64,000 nucleotides of DNA from positions 62,001 through 126,000 of the forward strand of contig NZ_JAJAVC010000004.1 of the NCBI RefSeq assembly GCF_020532725.1, given 5' to 3'. A model generated the notes under the pieces. The model searched no databases, had not been told where the DNA came from, and was given only the letters and a program-made list of their open reading frames with translations. The DNA is from Methylobacillus arboreus. GTDB lineage: Bacteria > Pseudomonadota > Gammaproteobacteria > Burkholderiales > Methylophilaceae. Shown one piece after another: positions 54,144-63,613 of this stretch (position 1 is the first letter of the stretch; every line of letters starts with the position of its first letter). The translations under genes were made by a program, and so were the position numbers.

Positions 54144-55103
54144 ATGGCTGAAATCAGTGTTACCCAGCTTTACAAGGATACGCGCCGCAAGCTCAAGCTG
54201 AAATGGGTAGCCGGGTTAGCAGGCGGCGATAACCCGCTCACCAGCGAAACTGTGACCAAGCCATCGTTGGCATTGGTCGGTCACCTGAACTTTGTGCATC
54301 CCAACCGTGTACAGGTGCTGGGTTGTGCGGAAATGGATTATTTGCGCAGCCTGAGGGCGCGCGAGTTGCAGCAAGCCATCAAGAACCTGTTCTCGGCCGA
54401 TCTTGCTGCCATCATTGTGGCCAACGGCGAGGACGCGCCGGCAGAGTTGGTCGTTGCCTCGGACGAATACATTACCCCGCTGTTTACCTCTCCCTTGCGT
54501 AGCCCGGGCCTCATGGACGTGCTGAGCCATTACCTCGCGCAGGCGGTAGCCGTGTCGGAAAGCCTGCATGGCGTGTTTCTGGAGGTGCAGGGCTTTGGCC
54601 TCATGATCAAGGGCAATCCGGCCATCGGTAAAAGCGAACTGGCACTGGAATTGATCTCGCGCGGCCATCGGTTGGTGGCAGACGATATTGTCGATTTCTA
54701 CCGGATTGCGCCCGACCGGCTGGAAGGCCGCTGCCCGCCCCTGTTGCAGGATTTCCTCGAGGTGCGTGGGCTGGGTGTGCTCAATATTCGCGCCTTGTTC
54801 GGAGATAATGCCGTCAAACCGACCAAGCCGCTCGATCTTATCGTGCAGCTGGAAATGGCGGATACCATGGTGCCGCTCGACCGGCTCAAGATCAAATCCC
54901 AGCATGAACAGATTCTGGATGTGAAAGTGCCCAAAGTGGTGATTCCAGTGGCGGCCGGGCGCAACATTGCCGTGTTGGTCGAGGTAGCCGTGCGTAATCA
55001 CATGTTGTTGTTGCGCGGCATCAACGGTACCAAGCAGTTCATGCAGCGCCAGCATCGTGAGATGGCGCGCACGGCAAGAAAGCTCAAACAACAGGCGGAT
55101 TGA
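54144..55103 (+). CDS. hprK: HPr kinase/phosphorylase
   Basis: 319 residues from ATG 54144. Phosphorylates HPr on Ser46 and reverses this with phosphate. Walker A GNPAIGKS (157-164) and the HprK signature EVRGLGVLNIRALFG are present; the N-terminal substrate-type domain begins AEISVTQLYKD. Its target HPr is encoded downstream with Ser46 intact. Followed by rapZ after one base. Confidence 0.95.
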   Translation: MAEISVTQLYKDTRRKLKLKWVAGLAGGDNPLTSETVTKPSLALVGHLNFVHPNRVQVLGCAEMDYLRSLRARELQQAIKNLFSADLAAIIVANGEDAPAELVVASDEYITPLFTSPLRSPGLMDVLSHYLAQAVAVSESLHGVFLEVQGFGLMIKGNPAIGKSELALELISRGHRLVADDIVDFYRIAPDRLEGRCPPLLQDFLEVRGLGVLNIRALFGDNAVKPTKPLDLIVQLEMADTMVPLDRLKIKSQHEQILDVKVPKVVIPVAAGRNIAVLVEVAVRNHMLLLRGINGTKQFMQRQHREMARTARKLKQQAD

Positions 55104-55104
55104 T

Positions 55105-55947
55105 ATGCAGCTCGTTATCGTCACTGGTCTTTCAGGTTCGGGCAAGAGCATCGTGCTCAAGATGCTGGAAGACAGCGGTTATTACTGCATCGATAACCTG
55201 CCGGCTACCTTGTTGCCGCAAATCTCCGAACACCTCAGCCAGGCGCAGCATGAGCGCGTGGCCATCAGCATTGATACCCGCAGCGCTTCGCTGGACGTGT
55301 TGCCTGGCAACATACGCAAGCTCAAGAGTGCGGGCATGGATGTACAGGTATTGTTTCTGGAAGCCAATGTCGAGACCTTGGTGAAACGCTACAGTGAGAC
55401 ACGCCGGCGCCACCCATTGAGCAATGACACCAGCACACTTGCGGAGAGCATCAGCTACGAGCGCCACCTGCTGGAACAGCTGGTGGACCTGGGTCTGCGT
55501 ATCGATACCAGCAACCTCAGCGCCAATGCATTGCGCAACTGGGTCAGGGAATTCGTGACCCATAAAAACGGCGAACTGACTTTGTTGTTTTCCTCATTCG
55601 GCTTCAAGCACGGAATTCCGCTTGATGCGGATTATGTGTTCGACGTGCGCTGCCTGCCTAATCCTTATTACGACAAGGAGCTACGCCCCTTCACCGGGCA
55701 GGATGCCGTGGTCTGCAATTATCTGGATAGCCAGGAGAGCGTGCATCTCATGTATGACGATATCCGTGGCTTTATTGAGCGCTGGTTGCCCCGCTTTATT
55801 GCGGATAATCGCAGCTACCTTACCGTTGCGATCGGTTGCACGGGCGGCCAGCATCGCTCTGTATACCTTGCAGAGCGCCTGGCAGCGCATTTTCGTCACC
55901 AGCAGCACAAAGTGCTGGTGCGGCACCGTACACTTGAGAAAAGCTAG
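55105..55947 (+). CDS. rapZ: RNase adapter protein / nucleotide-binding protein RapZ
   Basis: 280 residues. P-loop GLSGSGKS (8-15); FDVRCLPNPYYDKELRPFTG and AIGCTGGQHRSVYLAE are RapZ hallmarks. In E. coli RapZ guides RNase E cleavage of the GlmZ sRNA to control GlcN-6-P synthesis; the role in betaproteobacteria is less clear. Confidence 0.94.
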   Translation: MQLVIVTGLSGSGKSIVLKMLEDSGYYCIDNLPATLLPQISEHLSQAQHERVAISIDTRSASLDVLPGNIRKLKSAGMDVQVLFLEANVETLVKRYSETRRRHPLSNDTSTLAESISYERHLLEQLVDLGLRIDTSNLSANALRNWVREFVTHKNGELTLLFSSFGFKHGIPLDADYVFDVRCLPNPYYDKELRPFTGQDAVVCNYLDSQESVHLMYDDIRGFIERWLPRFIADNRSYLTVAIGCTGGQHRSVYLAERLAAHFRHQQHKVLVRHRTLEKS

Positions 55948-55986
55948 CATGGTATTGCCCTGCTAGCGCAGACAGGATACAAAAGC

Positions 55987-56397
55987 ATGATAGGCATACT
56001 CATTATTGCCCATGGTACGCTGGGCGAAAGTTTGATCCACTGTGGCAGTCATGTTATGGGTTCACGTCCGCCATTGCTGCGTCAACTTGGCGTGGGCACG
56101 CATGACGACCCGGCAGCATTGCTGCCGCAGGCGCAGCAGATGATACGCGAGCTGGACGAAGGGCAGGGCGTGCTGATACTTTCTGATGTGTATGGCGCCA
56201 CTCCCTGTAACCTGGTCACTCGCCTGTTGATTCCAGGGCATGTGGAAGGGGTGGCAGGGGTCAACTTGCCCATGCTGGTGCGGGCGCTGACCTACCGGGA
56301 AGGCAACGGCATCATGACCTTGGTCGAGAAGGCCATCAGCGGGGGACGCGACGGGGTAGTACATTTTTCCAAGGACACATGTCAGCATCATGATTAA
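55987..56397 (+). CDS. PTS EIIA, mannose/fructose superfamily
   Basis: 136 residues of the EIIA-Man type. The phosphorylated histidine is His9 in ILIIAHGTLGES. MGVLILSDVYGATPCN is the interface motif. No EIIB or EIIC gene is present, so it likely has a regulatory role rather than sugar uptake. Its stop overlaps the HPr start by 8 bases. Confidence 0.92.
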   Translation: MIGILIIAHGTLGESLIHCGSHVMGSRPPLLRQLGVGTHDDPAALLPQAQQMIRELDEGQGVLILSDVYGATPCNLVTRLLIPGHVEGVAGVNLPMLVRALTYREGNGIMTLVEKAISGGRDGVVHFSKDTCQHHD

Positions 56398-56659
56398 ACA
56401 AGAAATAGAAATCATCAATAAATTGGGCTTGCATGCGCGAGCATCCACCAAGCTTACCCAGACTGCGAGCCAGCATGCCTGCGAAATCTGGATTGAGCGT
56501 AATGGCAGGCGCGTAAATGCCAAGAGCATCATGGGGGTGATGATGCTGGCGGCCAGCAAAGGCAGCAAGATTACGCTGGAAGCCAATGGCAGCGATGAAC
56601 AGGCGGCCATGGATGCGCTGGTCAAGCTGATCAATGGCCGCTTTGGCGAGCCGGAATAA
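56390..56659 (+). CDS. ptsH: Phosphocarrier protein HPr
   Basis: 89 residues. His15 in NKLGLHARAS is the PEP-dependent phosphorylation site, and Ser46 in NAKSIMGV the HprK target; both are intact. It relays phosphate from PtsI to EIIA and is controlled by HprK. Confidence 0.95.
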   Translation: MIKQEIEIINKLGLHARASTKLTQTASQHACEIWIERNGRRVNAKSIMGVMMLAASKGSKITLEANGSDEQAAMDALVKLINGRFGEPE

Positions 56660-56702
56660 AGCGCATCATGCCGCTTCCCATCCCCCCACAGGAATAGCCC
56701 CC

Positions 56703-58442
56703 ATGGCCCAGAGCAGCAAAGTCAGCTTCTCCATGCACGGCGTTGGCGTCTCCGGCGGCATTGCCATCGGCAATGCGCATCTTGTCACCAATGCTCTGGT
56801 TGAGGTGGTGCATTACCACATTCCCAAGAAAGCGCTGGTGGCAGAAATACTGCGCTTTGAAAACGCACTGGCGCGCGTGCGCCAGGATCTGGAAGTAATC
56901 CGGGAGCAATTGCCTGTCAATGCGCCGGCAGAACTCACGGCTTTCATCAACACCCATCTCATGATTCTTGCCGACAAGCACTTGTCGGAAGAGCCCAAGG
57001 CTATTATCGAGCAAGAGCTGTGCAATGCCGAGTGGGCATTGAAGCAGCAGATGCACGAGCTGGTGGCGCAGTTCGAGCTGATCGAGGATGAATACCTGCG
57101 CGAGCGCAAGCAGGACGTGGTGCAGGTGGTGGAGCGTATCATCAAGGTCCTGCTTGGCCACCCGAGCGAAGCAGTGCAGCCGGACGAAAGCGCCATGATC
57201 CTGGTGGCATATGACGTTTCGCCTGCCGATGCCATCCAGTTCAAGCATCACCAGTTTGCCGCCTTTATCACTGACGTAGGCGGCGCCACTTCGCATACCG
57301 CGATTCTGGCACGCAGCTTGAGCATTCCTTCCATCGTCGCATTGCATCGTGCGCGCGATCTGATCCGCGATGGCGAATTGATTATCGTCGACGGCAATTA
57401 CGGCATTGTCATCGTCAACCCGGACAAGGACACGCTGGCGGAATACCGGCTGCGCCAGGAACAGTGGGAGCTGGAGCAACAGAAACTCAAGCGCCTGAAG
57501 CAAACCAGGGCGGTGACGCTGGATGGCGTGGAGGTGGAGTTGCATGCCAATATCGAAGTGCCTTCCGACGTGACCAAGGCCAAATCCGTCGGCGCCACAG
57601 GTATCGGGCTTTACCGTACCGAGTTCCTGTTCATGAACCGGCGTGAAATGCCCGCTGAGGAAGAGCAGTTTACGGCGTATCGCACCGTGGCGGAAATGAT
57701 GAAAGGTTTGCCTGTCACCATCCGCACGCTGGATCTGGGGGCCGACAAGCAAATGAACCCGGATGCAGCCAGGAGCTGCACCAACCCTGCGCTGGGGCTG
57801 CGGGCTATCCGCCTGTGCCTGTCCGAGCCGCAGATTTTCCATACCCAGTTGCGGGCCATCCTGCGTGCATCGCATTACGGTAAAATCAAGATTCTCATCC
57901 CCATGCTTTCCTCGCTTTCTGAATTGAGGCAGACCGTTACCCTGCTTGAACGCGCCAAGGAGAGCCTGCGTGCGGAAAACATTCCGTTCGATGAAGAAAT
58001 CAAGCTGGGCGGCATGATCGAGATTCCCGCCGCCGCAATCAATGCCGAGGCGTTTGCGCGTGAGTTGGATTTCCTCTCCATCGGCACCAATGACCTGATC
58101 CAGTATGCATTGGCGATTGATCGTACTGATGATGCTGTCTCATATCTTTACAAGCCATCGCACCCGGCAGTGCTCAAACTAATCGAAATGACGATCAAGG
58201 CAGGCAATAAACTTGGCAAGCCGGTCTCGGTGTGCGGCGAGATGGCGGGCGACGTCGACTTCACACGTTTGCTGCTGAGCTTCGGGCTGCGCCAGTTCTC
58301 CATGCATCCGGCGCATATCCTCACGATCAAGCGCCAGGTGTTGCAGACTGAGCTAGAGCAAGCTGCGCCAGTGGCGCGCAAGATCATGAATGCTTACGAT
58401 ATCGACAAGATCGAACCTTTATTGGCAAAGCTCAATCAGTAA
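56703..58442 (+). CDS. ptsI: PTS enzyme I
   Basis: 579 residues from ATG 56703; an earlier in-frame start overlaps ptsH and gives unconserved residues. Autophosphorylates from PEP on His198 in GGATSHTAILA. GIGLYRTEFLFM and IGTNDLIQYALAIDR mark the PEP-binding domain. Completes a minimal EI-HPr-EIIA chain without permease. Confidence 0.96.
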   Translation: MAQSSKVSFSMHGVGVSGGIAIGNAHLVTNALVEVVHYHIPKKALVAEILRFENALARVRQDLEVIREQLPVNAPAELTAFINTHLMILADKHLSEEPKAIIEQELCNAEWALKQQMHELVAQFELIEDEYLRERKQDVVQVVERIIKVLLGHPSEAVQPDESAMILVAYDVSPADAIQFKHHQFAAFITDVGGATSHTAILARSLSIPSIVALHRARDLIRDGELIIVDGNYGIVIVNPDKDTLAEYRLRQEQWELEQQKLKRLKQTRAVTLDGVEVELHANIEVPSDVTKAKSVGATGIGLYRTEFLFMNRREMPAEEEQFTAYRTVAEMMKGLPVTIRTLDLGADKQMNPDAARSCTNPALGLRAIRLCLSEPQIFHTQLRAILRASHYGKIKILIPMLSSLSELRQTVTLLERAKESLRAENIPFDEEIKLGGMIEIPAAAINAEAFARELDFLSIGTNDLIQYALAIDRTDDAVSYLYKPSHPAVLKLIEMTIKAGNKLGKPVSVCGEMAGDVDFTRLLLSFGLRQFSMHPAHILTIKRQVLQTELEQAAPVARKIMNAYDIDKIEPLLAKLNQ

Positions 58443-58487
58443 TACAATGGCTGCCAATCTGGCGGCCTATCACATAGGGGATTCATC

Positions 58488-58829
58488 ATGGGCAACCTCA
58501 TTCCTGTAGCCAGTGATAATGAAAAAAACATTGCCGTGCTCACTCATCTGGGTGGCACGGTATTCACCCTGCTGCCAGCACTGTTTGTCTGGTTGTGGAA
58601 GAAGGACGAAAGTCCATTCATCGGCCGGCATGCGAGAGAAGCGCTGAATTTTCAGATCACGCTCTTGATAGGCTACGTCATCAGCTCCATATTGGTTTAT
58701 ATCCTCATCGGGTTCTTGCTGGCCGGCTTCCTCTGGCTCGCCAACCTGGTCCTGTGCGTGCTTGCCGCCATCACCGCGAGCAAGGGCGAGGAATACCGTT
58801 ACCCGTTTACATTGCGTTTGATTAATTAA
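58488..58829 (+). CDS. DUF4870-type membrane protein
   Basis: 113 residues with about three helices (20-38, 60-82, 84-105). LTHLGGTVFTLLPALFVWLWKKDESPFIGRHA and REALNFQITLLIG are typical of DUF4870. No function is known. It lies between ptsI and prlC with short gaps and may be expressed with either. Confidence 0.85.
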   Translation: MGNLIPVASDNEKNIAVLTHLGGTVFTLLPALFVWLWKKDESPFIGRHAREALNFQITLLIGYVISSILVYILIGFLLAGFLWLANLVLCVLAAITASKGEEYRYPFTLRLIN

Positions 58830-58838
58830 GGATTTCAC

Positions 58839-60878
58839 GTGAGCATTGCCAATAACCCTTTGCTGGATTTCTCCGGCTTGCCCCAATTCGACCAAGTCAA
58901 GGCCGAGCATGTCACGCCCGCGGTGGACTATCTGCTGGAGAAAGGCAAGGCGCTGGTTGAAGCCCTGGTCGCAGATACATCGGCTCCTACCTGGGAAAGC
59001 TTCGCCCGTCCGCTCGAAGACTTCGAGGAGCAGATATCACGCGCCTGGTCGCAAGTCGGCCACCTCAATGCCGTCGTCAACAGCCCGGAACTGCGTGAAG
59101 CCTATAACGAAAACCTACCCAAGCTGACAGCCTTCTACGCCGATCTTTCGCAGGATGAACGCCTGTACGCCAAGTTCCGCGCCTTGCGTACCAGTGCGGA
59201 GTACGACAAGCTCAACACTGCGCAGCGCAAGATACTGGATAACGAACTGCGCGATTTCCGCCTGGGCGGCGCCGAACTGCCTGAAGACAAGAAAGCCCGC
59301 TTCAAGGCCATCCAGGAAGAACTTTCCACCCTGGCCGCCAAGTTCGAGGAAAACCTGCTCGACACCACCAACGATTACGCGTTGTTCATAGAAGACCAGG
59401 CGCAACTGCAAGGCGTGCCGGAAGATGCCTTGCAAGCCGCAGCCGAAGCTGCCAAGGCCGATGAAAAAACCGGCTGGAAATTCACCCTGCATTTCCCTTC
59501 CTACATGCCGGTGCTGCAATACGCGGACAACCGCGAACTGCGCGAAACGCTTTACCGTGCCTACGCTACCCGCGCCTCCGAGTTCGGCAAGCCGGAGTGG
59601 GACAATACCGAGATCATCAGCAATATCCTCAGGTTGCGCCATGAAGCCGCCGTGTTGCTGGGCTACAGCAACTATGCCGAAACCTCGCTCGCCACCAAGA
59701 TGGCGGAAACCCCGGCCCAAGTCGAAGAATTCCTTAACAACCTAGCCAAACGCGCCAAGCCGTTTGCCGAGCGCGACATGCAGGAACTCAAGCAATATGC
59801 AGCAGAAAAACTCGGCCTCGCCGAGCTGTTCGCCTGGGATATTGCCTATGCCTCTGAGAAATTGCGCGAAGACAAATATGCTTTCTCCGACCAGGAAGTG
59901 AAGCAATACTTCCCCGAGCAGCAAGTGCTGCAAGGCCTGTTCAAAGTGACCGAAACCATTTTCGGCCTGCAGGTCAGGAAAACCGAGGCCCCGGTCTGGC
60001 ACAAGAATGTCAGCTTCTATGAAATCACCGACAATGCAGGCAAGCCGGTGGGCCAGTTCTACCTCGACCTCTACGCCCGCAACAACAAGCGCGGCGGCGC
60101 CTGGATGGACGAAGCCATTACCCGCCGCAAGAAATCCCACGGTATCGAAACCCCAGTGGCCTACCTGACCTGCAATTTCTCCGCGCCCGTAGGTGGCAAG
60201 CCAGCCCTGTTCACGCATGACGAAGTCATCACCATGTTCCACGAATTCGGTCATGGCCTGCACCACATGCTGACCCAGGTGGAAGACTACGGCGTTTCCG
60301 GCATCAAGGGTGTGGAATGGGATGCCGTGGAACTGCCCAGCCAGTTCATGGAAAACTTCTGCTGGGAATGGGACGTGCTGCGCCACATGACCAAACACGT
60401 CGATACCGGCGAACATTTGCCCAAGGAACTGTTCGACAAGATGGTCGCCGCCAAGAACTTCCAGGCCGGCATGCAGACCGTGCGTCAGATCGAGTTCTCC
60501 CTGTTCGATATGCGCCTGCACGCCAACTTCAGCGAATACGACACCAAGACCGCGCTCAAGCTCATCGAAGCCATACGCGACGAAGTCGCCGTGGTGCGCC
60601 CGCCCAAGTGGAACCGCTTCCCCAACAACTTCTCGCACATCTTCGCGGGCGGTTATGCCGCAGGCTATTACAGCTATAAATGGGCTGAAGTCCTCTCTGC
60701 AGACGCCTACAGCATGTTCGAGGAAAATGGCGTGCTATCGGCGGAAGCAGGCAAACGTTTCTGGAACGAAATCCTTGCGCAAGGCGGCTCACGTCCTGCG
60801 CTGGAATCGTTTATTGCATTCCGGGGAAGGGAGCCGAGTATTGATGCTTTGCTAAGGCATAATGGGATGACGGCTTAA
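58839..60878 (+). CDS. prlC: Oligopeptidase A
   Basis: 679 residues from GTG 58839. Cytoplasmic M3-family zinc metallopeptidase that degrades signal-peptide fragments and other oligopeptides. Zinc motif HEFGH at 468-472 with the downstream glutamate in GVEWDAVELPSQFMENF. The N-terminus NPLLDFSGLPQFDQVKAEHV is typical of PrlC. This is the last clearly core gene before the AT-richer right end. Confidence 0.95.
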   Translation: MSIANNPLLDFSGLPQFDQVKAEHVTPAVDYLLEKGKALVEALVADTSAPTWESFARPLEDFEEQISRAWSQVGHLNAVVNSPELREAYNENLPKLTAFYADLSQDERLYAKFRALRTSAEYDKLNTAQRKILDNELRDFRLGGAELPEDKKARFKAIQEELSTLAAKFEENLLDTTNDYALFIEDQAQLQGVPEDALQAAAEAAKADEKTGWKFTLHFPSYMPVLQYADNRELRETLYRAYATRASEFGKPEWDNTEIISNILRLRHEAAVLLGYSNYAETSLATKMAETPAQVEEFLNNLAKRAKPFAERDMQELKQYAAEKLGLAELFAWDIAYASEKLREDKYAFSDQEVKQYFPEQQVLQGLFKVTETIFGLQVRKTEAPVWHKNVSFYEITDNAGKPVGQFYLDLYARNNKRGGAWMDEAITRRKKSHGIETPVAYLTCNFSAPVGGKPALFTHDEVITMFHEFGHGLHHMLTQVEDYGVSGIKGVEWDAVELPSQFMENFCWEWDVLRHMTKHVDTGEHLPKELFDKMVAAKNFQAGMQTVRQIEFSLFDMRLHANFSEYDTKTALKLIEAIRDEVAVVRPPKWNRFPNNFSHIFAGGYAAGYYSYKWAEVLSADAYSMFEENGVLSAEAGKRFWNEILAQGGSRPALESFIAFRGREPSIDALLRHNGMTA

Positions 60879-61039
60879 GGTGTGTATGCGGTGCAATGCA
60901 CGTTGGTTATTGTGCCGTATGTATGCTAAAGAAGAGGAAACTGCATTGAATGCAACAGTAGTCTTATTCAGATCAACAGCTGAAAGCCTTGAAACAATAG
61001 AATAGATCAGTACTATAAAAGTCGACCGATGGGGATCAT

Positions 61040-61747
61040 GTGAAGTCAGTATTAATTACAGGCGCATCTCGTGGACTTGGACGCGAGTTGCTGTATTTGT
61101 ATCAAACTGCTGGCTGGATCACTTTACCACTTGTGCGTAACCAGCATGATGCGGATACAATTCTTGCAACGGCATTTGCAAAATATTGCCATCCGATTGT
61201 TGGCGATATTTGTTATCAGGAAATTGAATCGATAATTACAGCCAAGCTGGGTAATGATATGGCACTTGATCTGCTGATCAACAACGCCGGTGTGCCTGGC
61301 CGCTCCTACGGTCTGCTTGATACATGTGCTGATGAGGTTGCAGAGCTATTTTCTGTTCACACATTAGGTACGCTACGCGTATGCAGGGCAGCATTACCTG
61401 CGCTCTTAAAATCTGGTGCGGGGAGAATTGTGAATATCTCCTCACGGCTAGGCTCTATTGAAAAATCCGCGCGAGGTGAATTTTCCAATCAAGGTTTCTC
61501 TTATTCCTATCGGATCGCCAAGGCAGCTCAAAATATGTTGAGCGCATGCATGGCAGAAGAACTGATACCGCAAGGTATCGGTGTCTCGGTCATCCATCCT
61601 GGTAGATTTCATGGGGGTGCTGCGGCTTCAGATGCAACCATGTCAGCGCGACAGGCTGCGTTAAGAATTCAACGCTGGATTGACGCCACTCAAGGTGAAG
61701 TATCTATTGAATATGTGGAACCAGAAGTTGGCGTATTTCAATGGTAA
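61040..61747 (+). CDS. Short-chain dehydrogenase/reductase
   Basis: 235 residues from a GTG start. Rossmann motif TGASRGLG, NNAGVPG, and catalytic Ser/Tyr/Lys in ISSRLGS and YSYRIAKAAQ. The substrate cannot be deduced. Base composition is more AT-rich than the preceding genes. It is preceded by 161 non-coding bases and followed by 290 in which I see no feature. Confidence 0.85.
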   Translation: MKSVLITGASRGLGRELLYLYQTAGWITLPLVRNQHDADTILATAFAKYCHPIVGDICYQEIESIITAKLGNDMALDLLINNAGVPGRSYGLLDTCADEVAELFSVHTLGTLRVCRAALPALLKSGAGRIVNISSRLGSIEKSARGEFSNQGFSYSYRIAKAAQNMLSACMAEELIPQGIGVSVIHPGRFHGGAAASDATMSARQAALRIQRWIDATQGEVSIEYVEPEVGVFQW

Positions 61748-62037
61748 TTATCAAGTAACTATATATGGTGTAATGCCTATTGGTTATTGAAATAGTTTTT
61801 GAAGTTTTGCTTATTGGGTGCCTGCTCTCAGCCTGATAAGCGCCAATACTTTTCGTTATCAACTTAGATGCTAATTTCCCAACAACATAAAGCAATACAT
61901 GTGCTGTAAATTCAGCATATAAATTGGCTTTATTCGTGTTATTTTCATACAAAGCCAATAGGCAAGCGGATGCATGGACATGGCATATCTCTTGCAGCGC
62001 CGATAGCACTTCCATATACGAACTCCAGGAATACCAT

Positions 62038-62916
62038 ATGCCCAGAAGGATCAGCGCGCTTGCAAGTTCTATCCTGACTGCTACCCTCTTTATTTCTTCC
62101 GCATCTGCCGTACAGATCACGGCCAGTGAGCGAGCCGATCTTGCCCCTACAGGCAAACTGCGAATCGGTATTAACACCGGAAATATATTGTTGACAGGAA
62201 AAGATTTGGCAACAGGCACACCAAGGGGCATAGTTTTTGATCTCGCGCGCGAGCTGGAAGGCCAAGTTGGCCTTCCAGTGGAGATTGTGACATTCGACTC
62301 GGCAGGTGAGTTAGCCGAAGGCATCAAAACCGGCGCATGGGATGTTGCATTTCTTGGCATAGAGCCAGAGCGCGCAGAAGGCATTGCATTCAGTCCTCCT
62401 TATGCTGAAATTGTCGCAACTTATCTAGTCCCTGCTGGTTCATCCATCAAAACCATCGCGGATGTCGATAAAGAAGGAGTCCGTATTGCCATCTCGGCGA
62501 AAAGCGCGTACGACCTGGTACTAACTCGTAGCCTCAAACATGCCAAATTGCATCGTGTGCCTGGCGCTCCCGGTGTGCCAGGCGTGGAAGGCGCATACAA
62601 CCTGTTTGCGAGCGAAAAGCTTGAGGTCCTGGCAGCTCTCAAGCCAGTGTTAATCGAATATACCGATAAGTTGCCTGGCTCCCGTGTGCTGGATGGCAGC
62701 ATCAGTACCGTCTATCAAGCAATCGGCACACCCAAAGACCGTGATGCTGGCGCAAAGTTTTTGCAACGGTTTGTAGAGGAAATCAAAGCTAACGGACTAG
62801 TCGCAAAAACGATAACCAAAAATGGTGCACGGGGATTATCTGTTGCCCCTGCTCAAACACTTGGATTCCTTATGAAAGAGCAGGGCATTTTGCATTCATT
62901 GTCACTATTTAACTGA
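62038..62916 (+). CDS. Periplasmic solute-binding protein (amino-acid type)
   Basis: 292 residues from ATG 62038, preceded by CCAGGA; an earlier in-frame start at 61924 lacks a proper signal peptide. Signal peptide 1-24 (ends SASA), then a type II solute-binding fold: GKLRIGINTGNILL, GIVFDLARELEGQ, GAWDVAFLGIEPERAEGIAFSPPY and ADVDKEGVRIA. There are no permease or ATPase genes next to it, so it may be an orphan or have a sensing or enzyme-like role. Confidence 0.83.
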   Translation: MPRRISALASSILTATLFISSASAVQITASERADLAPTGKLRIGINTGNILLTGKDLATGTPRGIVFDLARELEGQVGLPVEIVTFDSAGELAEGIKTGAWDVAFLGIEPERAEGIAFSPPYAEIVATYLVPAGSSIKTIADVDKEGVRIAISAKSAYDLVLTRSLKHAKLHRVPGAPGVPGVEGAYNLFASEKLEVLAALKPVLIEYTDKLPGSRVLDGSISTVYQAIGTPKDRDAGAKFLQRFVEEIKANGLVAKTITKNGARGLSVAPAQTLGFLMKEQGILHSLSLFN

Positions 62917-62932
62917 TCTAAAATTAGCCTCA

Positions 62933-63611
62933 ATGATAGAAGCCCTGCTTGTAGACCTTGACGATACGCTGCTCGATGATCGCAGTGCATTACGGGCAGC
63001 GCTTAATGCTTTTTTTCAAGCTCATTGTGCTTTATTGGCTGGAGAGTCGCTGGAATCTTCTCTTGTCCGGTGGCGCAATATTTCCGCAAGGCATTGGCAG
63101 AAATATGAGCGCGGTGAAATATCATTTGACGATCAACGCCGGGCACGCGTACGGGAATTTCTGAATAAACAGTTCAATGACGCGGATGCAGACCAGGCCT
63201 TCAAGCCTTATCTTGATACATATGAAGCCTCATGGAAATTAGCTCCACACTGTACTGAGTTTCTACAAAAAACAGCCCATTTTCCCAAGATCATTATCAC
63301 CAAATGGGGAGCGTTCTCAGCAACATAGAAAAATACAAAGCACTGGCCTAGCTCCACATTTTATTGCCGCTATTACTCCAATGGATTGTGGGCATTGGAA
63401 ACCTGCGCCTGAAATATTCTTGGCTGCTTTGAACATAATTAAAGTAAAGGCAGAAAATTGCCTGATGATCGGTGACGATCCGATTAGAGATGTTCAACCC
63501 GCACGAGCTTTAAATATGGCAACTTTATTGATTAATCATCAAACCTCGCAAACAGCATTTCTGGATGTGTTGGCCTCTCTTAATCTATCTATTGAGCTAG
63601 TCCGAGATTAA
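62933..63611 (+). pseudogene. HAD-family hydrolase disrupted by a one-base frameshift
   Basis: The first part encodes a HAD hydrolase with VDLDDTLLDD and stops at 63326-63328. Removing one A from the AAA run at 63302-63304 changes TKWGAFSAT-stop to TNGERSQQHRKIQ and restores the frame through APHFIAAITP, KPAPEIF and GDDPIRDVQPARA to the TAA at 63609-63611. So the gene is a single-nucleotide insertion away from intact, either a real recent frameshift or a sequencing error in a homopolymer. It resembles YjjG/GmhB-like or dehalogenase-like HADs; the substrate is unknown. Confidence 0.85.
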
Positions 63612-63613
63612 AT

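Noticed and set aside
56631-57875. 414-codon minus-strand open frame across ptsI
   Set aside because: Antisense shadow of ptsI; residue content is rich in His/Gln/Arg as expected for reversed coding sequence.
60890-60945. Possible hairpin after prlC
   Set aside because: The arms around GCAATGCAC and TTATTGTGC are imperfect and no U-tract follows.
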